Source: Streptosporangiaceae bacterium (GTDB lineage Bacteria; Actinomycetota; Actinomycetes; Streptosporangiales; Streptosporangiaceae). From it: a DNA stretch of 37,199 nucleotides. The notes beneath the pieces are model-generated. The model made no database searches. It worked only from the letters and a program-made list of their open reading frames with translations, and was not told the origin of the DNA. Location of the stretch: assembly GCA_030040155.1 (NCBI GenBank), contig JASHUG010000366.1:1-37199 (forward strand), given 5' to 3'. Shown here piece after piece: positions 32,127-37,199 of the stretch. The translations under genes and the position numbers were made by a program. Each line of letters opens with the position of its first letter. The first letter of the stretch is position 1.

Positions 32127-33128
32127 GCCGGAGATCAGCCAGAACCTGATCACGATCGTCGTCTCCGGCCAGCCGAGCAGCTCGAAATGGTGCTGCAGTG
32201 GCGCCATCTTGAACACGCGGCGCCCCGTCAGCTTGTAGCAGCCGATCTGGATGACGTCGGACATCGTGATGATCACGAAGAGGCCGCCGAGGATGGTCAG
32301 CAGCAGCTGCGTCTTCGTGCAGATGGCCAGCCCGGCGAGCACGCCACCCAGCGCTAGCGATCCGGTGTCGCCCATGATGATCTTGGCCGGAGGCGCATTC
32401 CACCACAGGAAACCAAAACAGCCGCCGAGGACGGCGGAGGCGGCGACGGCCAGATCGAGCGGATCACGCACCTCGTAGCACTGCGACGTCAGGAAGTTCG
32501 GGCAGTCGTTGCGCTCCTGCCAGAGGCCGATCAGCACGTAGGCGGCTAGTACCGCGACCGTTGCGCCCGTCGCCAGGCCGTCGAGGCCGTCGGTGATGTT
32601 CACGGCGTTGGAGGTGCCGACCACCATGATCACTACCCAGATGACGAACGGCAGCGTGCCGATGGCCGGTCCGAAGTCCCGCAGGAACGACAGGTGAGGG
32701 TCCGCAGGCGTCAAGTCGAACTGGTTAGGGTGGTGCAGCGCCTCGACGGCGAATACGGCCGCGACCACGACCTGGCCAGCCACCTTTGCCCTGGCGCGAA
32801 GGCCGAGGCTCGTCTGCCGGAAAATCTTCAGAAAGTCGTCGATGAACCCGACGAGACCGAGGCCCGTCATCATCAGCAGCACTAGCACGCCCGAGGCCGT
32901 GATCGGATCATCGGTCGCCGCGTGCCCGACCACGTACCCGATCAAGGACGCGATCACGAACACCGCGCCGCCCATGGTTGGCGTGCCGCGCTTGGTCTCG
33001 TGCGACTTGGGCCCCTCAACCCTGATGGGCTGGCCGTAACCTTTGCGCCGCATGAGCCCGATGAACAGGGGAGTCCCGAGCAGCGCGGTGATCAGCGCCA
33101 CTGCGCCAGTTATGATGATCGTCTTCAA
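32073..33128 (-). CDS. mraY: Phospho-N-acetylmuramoyl-pentapeptide-transferase
   Basis: A 351-residue integral membrane enzyme that transfers phospho-MurNAc-pentapeptide from UDP to undecaprenyl phosphate, forming lipid I. Signature segments are all present: [41 protein letters not shown] with catalytic Asp residues, [11 protein letters not shown], and [10 protein letters not shown]. About ten hydrophobic segments are visible and the length is normal. The start codon is TTG at 33128; a 9-codon leader ORF (33154-33125) ends in TGA that overlaps it as TTGA. Normally mraY lies between murF and murD, but here the neighbours are a DUF429-like gene and a HelD-type helicase. It is therefore either a relocated or an extra copy. 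Confidence 0.95.
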   Translation of the reverse strand: MKTIIITGAVALITALLGTPLFIGLMRRKGYGQPIRVEGPKSHETKRGTPTMGGAVFVIASLIGYVVGHAATDDPITASGVLVLLMMTGLGLVGFIDDFLKIFRQTSLGLRARAKVAGQVVVAAVFAVEALHHPNQFDLTPADPHLSFLRDFGPAIGTLPFVIWVVIMVVGTSNAVNITDGLDGLATGATVAVLAAYVLIGLWQERNDCPNFLTSQCYEVRDPLDLAVAASAVLGGCFGFLWWNAPPAKIIMGDTGSLALGGVLAGLAICTKTQLLLTILGGLFVIITMSDVIQIGCYKLTGRRVFKMAPLQHHFELLGWPETTIVIRFWLISGLCVALGLGIFYAAWLQT

Positions 33129-33246
33129 CGGCCGGCCCCGCGATCGCCGGCCATGGTCGCAGTGGGGATCGGTCCGGGTTCAGCTACCGGTGGCACGGTC
33201 AGACGCTATCTCCAGTTGACCGTGTTCATACCCATTAAGCGTATTT

Positions 33247-33261
33247 ACCGCTTCAAGCGGT
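33247..33261. promoter_or_regulatory. Perfect 15-bp palindrome between mraY and HelD
   Basis: ACCGCTT-C-AAGCGGT is a perfect 7-1-7 palindrome in a markedly AT-rich region. It lies 119 bases from the mraY start and 137 bases from the helicase ATG, so it could control either. No known regulator's consensus is matched with confidence. Confidence 0.6.
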
Positions 33262-33308
33262 CCGGTCTCAAGGGCCCGGGAATCAACTCCGAGAATGCAA
33301 GAAAAAAA

Positions 33309-33353
33309 CCTTTCCTGGTACAGTTGAAATTCTCTGCCTATGCCCAGGAAAGG
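33309..33353. repeat. 10-bp perfect inverted repeat upstream of the HelD gene
   Basis: CCTTTCCTGG (33309-33318) and CCAGGAAAGG (33344-33353) are perfect arms separated by 25 AT-rich bases. An extended -10-like TGGTACAGT (33316-33324) covers the left arm, so the repeat may be an operator or form a leader hairpin ahead of the helicase start. Confidence 0.65.
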
Positions 33354-33397
33354 AATTAATTCTCTTGCGCCAGTTTCAAGATAACACGGATTTGAAA

Positions 33398-35761
33398 ATG
33401 CGGTCAAGCCAGGCGGAGGAGCTCGCGCACGAGCAGGCCTACGTGACGATGCTGTACGAGCGGCTCGATGCGCTGCGGGCGTCGACAGCCGAGCGGCTGG
33501 CCGCAGTCCGGCTCGATCCGACCGCGGACAACGACCAGGCCTGGTCGGAACGTGACTCGCTCGCCGGCATGTACCACGAACGCGGCGCCGAACTGGAGGC
33601 GGCCGAGCGCAACCTATGCTTCGGCCGGCTGGACTTCGACGACGGTGAACGCCTCTACGTCGGCCGGCTCGGCCTGCGCGGCGCCGATTACGACCTCGTG
33701 CTGGCCGATTGGCGGGCTCCGGCGTCGCGGCCGTTCTACCAGGCCACGTCGGTGCAGCGGTACGGCATCACCCGCCGCCGCCACCTGCGGACCGCGCACC
33801 GGAGGGTCATTGGCTTGGACGACGACGTGCTGGATCTGGACGCCGTCGACGAGAGCCGCCTGATTGGCGAGGCCTCGCTGCTGGCATCGCTTCGGCGGGG
33901 CCGGAGCGGCCGGATGGGCGACATCGTCGCGACCATCCAGGCCGACCAGGACCGGATCATCCGCGAGGACCTGAGCGGGATTCTCGTTGTCGAGGGCGGG
34001 CCGGGAACCGGGAAGACCGTCGTCGCGCTGCACCGGGCCGCCTACCTTCTCTACACCTACCGCAGGCAGCTGGCCCGCCGCGGGATCCTGGTCATCGGCC
34101 CGAACGCAGCGTTCACGCGGTACATCGACCAGGTCCTGCCCTCGCTCGGCGAGAACGACGTCGTGCTGGCGACGATCGGTTCGCTGTATCCCGGGGTCGA
34201 CGCCCGCGCCGCGGAGACACCGCGGGCGGCCCAGGTCAAGGGCGACGCCAAGATGGCCGGGGTCCTCGCGAGCGCCGTCGCGGGCCTGCAAGTGATGCCG
34301 TCCAGATCCCTTGAGGTCGCGGTCGGGGGCGCGACGTACCGGCTTACGCCCCAAGCCTGTCAGCAGGCTCGCGCTGCGGCCAGGCGCCAGCGGGACAGGT
34401 TCACCGGCGCACCGCTGCCACACAACAAGGCCCGCCGCACTTTCGTCGACGTCATGCTCAGGGGACTGACCCGGCAGGCAGTGCGGCGGCTCGGCGTCCG
34501 GGCCCTGGCGGCCGACGACGAGCAGGACCTGCGGGCCGAGCTGGCCGCCCAGCCGGCCATCCGCCGGGCGCTGGACATGCTCTGGCCGGAGCTGACGCCG
34601 GAGCAGCTGCTCGCCCTGCTGTACTCGGAACCGCGGCGGCTCGACCTCACCGAGGACGAGCGCGCCGCCGTGGCCCGCCGTGGCAGCCCTGCGGGGTGGA
34701 CCGTAGCCGACGTGCCGTTGCTCGACGAGCTAGCCGAGCTGCTGGGCGAAACCGACGCGGCCAGGCGGGTGGCGACCCGGCGGCAGGCCGAGCAGCAGGC
34801 CGGGCGCGATGAGGCGCTCGAGTACGCAGCGGAGATCGTGGACAGTCTGAAGGAGGCCGACGCCATCGTCGTGCCCGTCCTGGAGGTCGAGACGTTCACA
34901 GAATGGATCGCCGACCGGAACGCCGGCGACGACGGCCCCCGCGGTTCGCTGGCTGAGCGGGCGCTGGCCGACCGTCAGTGGGCCTACGGGCACGTCATCG
35001 TGGACGAGGCGCAGGAGCTGTCCGCCATGGCCTGGCGGATGCTGATCCGCCGCTGCCCGACCCGCTCGATGACCGTTGTCGGTGACCTGAACCAGACCGG
35101 CGCGGCTGGCGGTGCCGGCAGCTGGGCCCAGGTGCTCGACCCGGTGGCGCCCGGGCGCTGGCGGACCGCGAAGCTCACGGTGAACTACCGCACCCCTGGG
35201 CCGGCGATGGAACTGGCCGCCTCGCTCCTGCCACCGGGTGCGCAGCCGCCGGTCTCCGTCCGCGACACAGGCGAGGCGCCCTGGTGCGCGCCGGACGAAG
35301 GCGGTCTCGCCGCCCTGATCGCGCGTGAGGCCGAGCTGGCCTCAGACGGCCGGGTCGCCGTGATCGCCGCGCCCGCACGGATCGCCCGGACCGCCGCCGC
35401 AGTCGGCGTCAGCCCCGGACCGGACCTGGACGCGCACGTGACCGTGATCACCCCTGAGCTCGCCAAGGGGCTCGAGTTCGACTCCGTGGTAGTCATCGAC
35501 CCGGACGGGATCGAGCAGGCGTCGCCGCGCGGCCGCGCCGACCTGTACGTGGCGCTGACCCGAACCACCCGGCGGCTCGGGCTCGTCCTTACCGGCGACA
35601 TGCCGCCCTGGCTGGCGGCGGCGACGGGGAGTCAGCCCGTGCCGGTTTTGCGCGCCCGGACGGCTAGCACGGTCGGGAGTGGCTCGCCCCCTTCGGCGAA
35701 CCGCTCGGGCGCCAGTCCTGCGTCGAGGAACGCGTGCAGCAGTCCAGGCAGCGGCACGTGA
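33398..35761 (+). CDS. helD: HelD-like UvrD/Rep family ATPase (RNA polymerase-associated)
   Basis: A 787-residue protein. The N-terminal part is an acidic coiled-coil (HEQAYVTMLYERLDALRAS) as in HelD, which inserts into RNA polymerase channels. Walker A is GGPGTGKT, motif II VDEAQELS, motif III GDLNQTG, motif IV VNYRTP, motif V KGLEFDSVVV, motif VI YVALTRT. The domains are separated by the Arg/Asp-rich HelD-specific insertion. In actinobacteria HelD class II proteins recycle RNA polymerase and some displace rifamycin. The start is uncertain: a TTG at 33365 has AAAGGA about 10 bases upstream, whereas ATG 33398 fits homologues better. The last about 45 residues are a non-conserved Ser/Arg/Ala-rich tail antisense to the methyltransferase gene's 3' end. 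Confidence 0.9.
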   Translation: MRSSQAEELAHEQAYVTMLYERLDALRASTAERLAAVRLDPTADNDQAWSERDSLAGMYHERGAELEAAERNLCFGRLDFDDGERLYVGRLGLRGADYDLVLADWRAPASRPFYQATSVQRYGITRRRHLRTAHRRVIGLDDDVLDLDAVDESRLIGEASLLASLRRGRSGRMGDIVATIQADQDRIIREDLSGILVVEGGPGTGKTVVALHRAAYLLYTYRRQLARRGILVIGPNAAFTRYIDQVLPSLGENDVVLATIGSLYPGVDARAAETPRAAQVKGDAKMAGVLASAVAGLQVMPSRSLEVAVGGATYRLTPQACQQARAAARRQRDRFTGAPLPHNKARRTFVDVMLRGLTRQAVRRLGVRALAADDEQDLRAELAAQPAIRRALDMLWPELTPEQLLALLYSEPRRLDLTEDERAAVARRGSPAGWTVADVPLLDELAELLGETDAARRVATRRQAEQQAGRDEALEYAAEIVDSLKEADAIVVPVLEVETFTEWIADRNAGDDGPRGSLAERALADRQWAYGHVIVDEAQELSAMAWRMLIRRCPTRSMTVVGDLNQTGAAGGAGSWAQVLDPVAPGRWRTAKLTVNYRTPGPAMELAASLLPPGAQPPVSVRDTGEAPWCAPDEGGLAALIAREAELASDGRVAVIAAPARIARTAAAVGVSPGPDLDAHVTVITPELAKGLEFDSVVVIDPDGIEQASPRGRADLYVALTRTTRRLGLVLTGDMPPWLAAATGSQPVPVLRARTASTVGSGSPPSANRSGASPASRNACSSPGSGT

Positions 35762-36309
35762 GTGGCACCGACCTTGTCGCGTATCCCCTGGTCGGTATAC
35801 GAGGCCTTTGTCCAGTGACTGTCGAGGTAGCCGGGCCGGATGATGACCGCTTCCCGGTCGCTGTGGTCGGCGAACCCGCCGCAGAAGCAAGGGTGGACGC
35901 CGATGTGCACGAACAGCCCGCCGGGTCGCAGCACCCTGGCGGCCTCGCGCAGCACGGCCGGGTACTCGGGCATGTCGGTGTGCACCATGATCGAGGTCAC
36001 GGCTCCCACGCCGCCGTCAGAAACTGGCAGCCGGAGCGCGTCGGCGCGGGCGATGGGCAGTCGCCCCGCTGCGTGCTTGAGCATCGCAGCCGACACGTCG
36101 ACGCCGACCGGAGTCCAGCCCAGGTCGCGCACCTCGGCTGCCCACGCTCCCGTGCCGCACCCGATCTCCAGGCACGGGCCGGCCCCGGTTCCCAGCAGGC
36201 TCCGCAGTGCCGCAGCGATGCCGAGCGGATCCGTGCCCGGCTGCGTCCTGGCCATGAACTCCTGCTCATACCAGTCGGCGATCTGGTCATAAGCCGCCGT
36301 CGGCGCCAT
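35632..36309 (-). CDS. Class I SAM-dependent methyltransferase
   Basis: A 225-residue protein. Motif I is CLEIGCGTGAWAAE, post-I is VGVDVSAAMLKHA, then ADALRLPVSDG and the motif III LRPGGLFVHIGVH. The ATG at 36309 follows GGAGGAG by 6 bases, fixing the start. It transfers a methyl group to an unidentified small molecule; similarity is to the UbiE/Mtase_11 group. The stop overlaps the 3' end of the convergent HelD gene by 130 bases. Upstream is divergent from the SRPBCC protein. Confidence 0.9.
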   Translation of the reverse strand: MAPTAAYDQIADWYEQEFMARTQPGTDPLGIAAALRSLLGTGAGPCLEIGCGTGAWAAEVRDLGWTPVGVDVSAAMLKHAAGRLPIARADALRLPVSDGGVGAVTSIMVHTDMPEYPAVLREAARVLRPGGLFVHIGVHPCFCGGFADHSDREAVIIRPGYLDSHWTKASYTDQGIRDKVGATHVPLPGLLHAFLDAGLAPERFAEGGEPLPTVLAVRARKTGTG

Positions 36310-36501
36310 CACGTACTCCTCCGGTCCCGCGTACCTCACGACCTACGCTAGGTCGGCTCCGCCGCGGGCGGGAGCAGTGCAGCCGACGCTCTAAGCGAAC
36401 TCGGGTCTTCACCTCTGTCCATTAGCGGCGGTGCCGTTCGTCGTGGATACGACCGCCCGGCCGGCAGCGGAGCGCCGGGCACTCCAACGTGGAGGTACGC
36501 G

Positions 36502-36999
36502 ATGACAGAGGCAGCCGGAGCCAGGGTGGATGTCGAGATTGTCGTGGGCAAGGACCAGGGCGCGATGTGGGACTTGGTGACCGACGTGGCGAGGATCGGC
36601 GACTTCAGCCCCGAGTGCGTCGGAGCAGCCTGGCTCGATGGCTCGACGCCGGAGCCTGGAGGGCGGTTCGAGGGTCGCAACGAGTTCTCAGGCGGCTTCA
36701 GGTCCACGGTGACGTGCGTGGTGACGGAGGCGCACCGCCCGGACGTCTTCGAGTGGATCGTTCTCGACCCAAGCGAACTGCCCGAGCGCCCGGGCTCGAT
36801 CTGGCGCTACGAACTGGAACCGGGCGACGCACCCGGCCAGACGAAGGTGGCACACCGGTTCGTCCACGGCCCCGGCGTGACCGGCCTGAGCGAGGGCATG
36901 CGGGAAAACCCGAGCGAGGCCGCCGCTATCCTGCAGGGGCGCCTGGACATGCTGCGCAAGCACATGACCCAGACCATCGAGGGCATGGCAAGAAGCTGA
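36502..36999 (+). CDS. SRPBCC family (START-like) protein
   Basis: A 165-residue protein of the polyketide cyclase/dehydrase type (SRPBCC). Visible features are the N-terminal strand VDVEIVVGKDQGAMWDLVTDVARIGDFSPE, then GGRFEGRNEF, and a C-terminal helix (REN...GRLDMLRKHMTQTIEGM). The fold binds a hydrophobic ligand. GGAGGT lies 7 bases before the ATG at 36502. Function is not assigned; the gene stands between a divergent methyltransferase and the convergent upp end. Confidence 0.87.
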   Translation: MTEAAGARVDVEIVVGKDQGAMWDLVTDVARIGDFSPECVGAAWLDGSTPEPGGRFEGRNEFSGGFRSTVTCVVTEAHRPDVFEWIVLDPSELPERPGSIWRYELEPGDAPGQTKVAHRFVHGPGVTGLSEGMRENPSEAAAILQGRLDMLRKHMTQTIEGMARS

Positions 37000-37021
37000 C
37001 GCGGCCCGGCCTCCGCACCGA

Positions 37022-37199
<178 letters not shown>

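Noticed and set aside
33247-33261. Rifamycin-associated element upstream of HelD
   Set aside because: The palindrome is of similar size but I could not match its bases to the consensus as I remember it, so the claim is not made.

Overview
The window is chromosomal DNA from a high-GC Gram-positive bacterium, almost certainly a soil-type actinomycete (Actinomycetota). The base composition is very G+C rich, and GTG and TTG starts are common. It encodes lineage markers: a maleylpyruvate-isomerase/mycothiol-type DinB-like enzyme, a DUF3052 protein, a DUF1707 SHOCT-like protein, a HelD-type helicase and an XRE/NB-ARC/TPR/LuxR regulator. No rRNA, tRNA, CRISPR array, transposase, integrase or phage gene was recognised, so it reads as ordinary chromosome with lineage-specific accessory genes. 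The species is not identified.

Layout. 1-3463 (+): a three-subunit molybdenum hydroxylase of the PaoABC/YagTSR type; its iron-sulfur subunit is cut by the window edge. 3559-4305 (-): an SDR. 4306-4762: a regulatory region, then a large secreted GH18-like protein with 12 disulfide-type repeats (4763-7507). 7604-11141: pirin, TetR and a divergent FAD monooxygenase around a 31-bp near-palindrome. 11428-12162: a secreted lysozyme-like protein. 12222-14521 (-): a DHA2 efflux pump and TetR overlapping by ATGA, with a good promoter. 14707-16741: VOC protein, PspC protein, DUF3052 and MDMPI-like enzyme. 16839-17714: divergent xdhC-like and molbindin genes. 17762-21162 (-): DUF1707 protein, phosphosugar mutase and purine nucleoside phosphorylase. 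21260-23841: RHH protein, LLM flavin oxidoreductase and AI-2E permease. 23978-28437 (-): lipoprotein, AIM24 protein and the STAND-type regulator. 28508-31047 (-): MaoC dehydratase, spermidine-synthase-like methyltransferase and threonine dehydratase. 31092-37199: RNase H-like DUF429-type protein, mraY, a HelD-like helicase, a methyltransferase, an SRPBCC protein and the 3' end of upp.

Functional links. The molybdenum enzyme, the XdhC-type chaperone and the molbindin form a dispersed molybdenum theme. Phosphosugar mutase and PNP abut by one base and fit nucleoside salvage (sugar phosphate plus base), together with upp at the right edge. The TetR/pirin/monooxygenase and DHA2/TetR loci look like small-molecule sensing and detoxification modules. 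The AIM24 and lipoprotein genes lie 10 bases apart, downstream of a large two-ended DNA-binding regulator.

The items most worth a second look are: the 12-repeat CX5C propeller-like domain fused to a GH18-like domain; mraY sitting away from any cell-wall cluster, divergent from a HelD gene across an AT-rich region with two inverted repeats; the pentapeptide-repeat linker in the STAND regulator; and several convergent gene pairs whose 3' ends overlap antisense.
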